NCBI RefSeq assembly: GCF_019320115.1
Contig: NC_089582.1
Coordinates: 125,451,259 to 125,515,258 of the forward strand
DNA: 64,000 nucleotides
Direction of reading: 5' to 3'
Source: Miscanthus floridulus
Taxonomy: Eukaryota; Streptophyta; Magnoliopsida; Poales; Poaceae
Position 1 is the stretch's first letter. Every line of letters starts with the position of its first letter. This document shows positions 63,989-64,000 of this stretch, piece by piece. The notes beneath the pieces are model-generated. The model had not been told where the DNA came from and did not search any database. It saw nothing but the letters and a program-made list of their open reading frames with translations. The position numbers were made by a program, and so were the translations under genes.

Positions 63989-64000
63989 CTACAGGAATAT

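Overview
The window is nuclear DNA of a plant, almost certainly a grass and probably a panicoid (maize, sorghum, sugarcane or Miscanthus type). The evidence is a very GC-rich intronless UDP-glycosyltransferase pair, a Tat-lineage Ty3/gypsy element with a spliced antisense gene, CACTA elements whose ends are arrays of TTTGCCGAGTG, Stowaway-type ends, and captured fragments of typical plant genes. Most of the 64 kb is nested transposable elements. The species call is inference.

Layout. 1-13840: a Ty3/gypsy element of the Tat/RIRE2 type, cut at its 5' end by the window edge. It holds gag-pol (+), a six-exon antisense gene (-), a duplicated non-coding 3' block and a complete 1342-bp 3' LTR. It sits in the LTR of another element (13841-15324, with a primer-site-like sequence behind it). 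An LTR fragment of a third type follows (15363-16620). 16841-18283: an open UDP-glycosyltransferase gene, UGT-A. 18479-22989: a small TIR element split by a 3.9-kb CACTA (19039-22948) that carries exons of a class-3 lipase gene. 23373-24407: an antisense LINE-like end. 24408-39528: a 15-kb element with 5.1-kb LTRs and no recognisable protein (LARD-like, minus orientation). 39529-43591: one more long LTR of related type. 45929-47343: a second glycosyltransferase, UGT-B, in tandem orientation with UGT-A but broken by a frameshift. 47524 onward: one end of another CACTA with a C27 tract. 48654-56703: a Stowaway-type MITE split by a 7.8-kb CACTA (48874-56664) with a decayed TNP2-type transposase. 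56894-63988: exons of three unrelated genes, all on the minus strand (SAPS/PP6 regulatory subunit, YTH-domain protein, UDP-arabinose 4-epimerase), each with in-frame stops. This looks like transposon-mediated gene capture.

Only UGT-A is a plausible working host gene. UGT-A and UGT-B are tandem paralogues pushed about 27.6 kb apart by element insertions. The most distinctive signals are: (i) gag-pol decayed by 28 internal stops, all TAG or TGA, with no TAA and no frameshift, which points to methylation-linked deamination; (ii) two separate gene-capture loci; (iii) UGT-A substitutions at PSPG positions 1 and 20; (iv) an identical 296-bp piece of transposase sequence pasted into the terminal region of the large CACTA.

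Family assignments come from reading translations and recalled family patterns; no database search was run.
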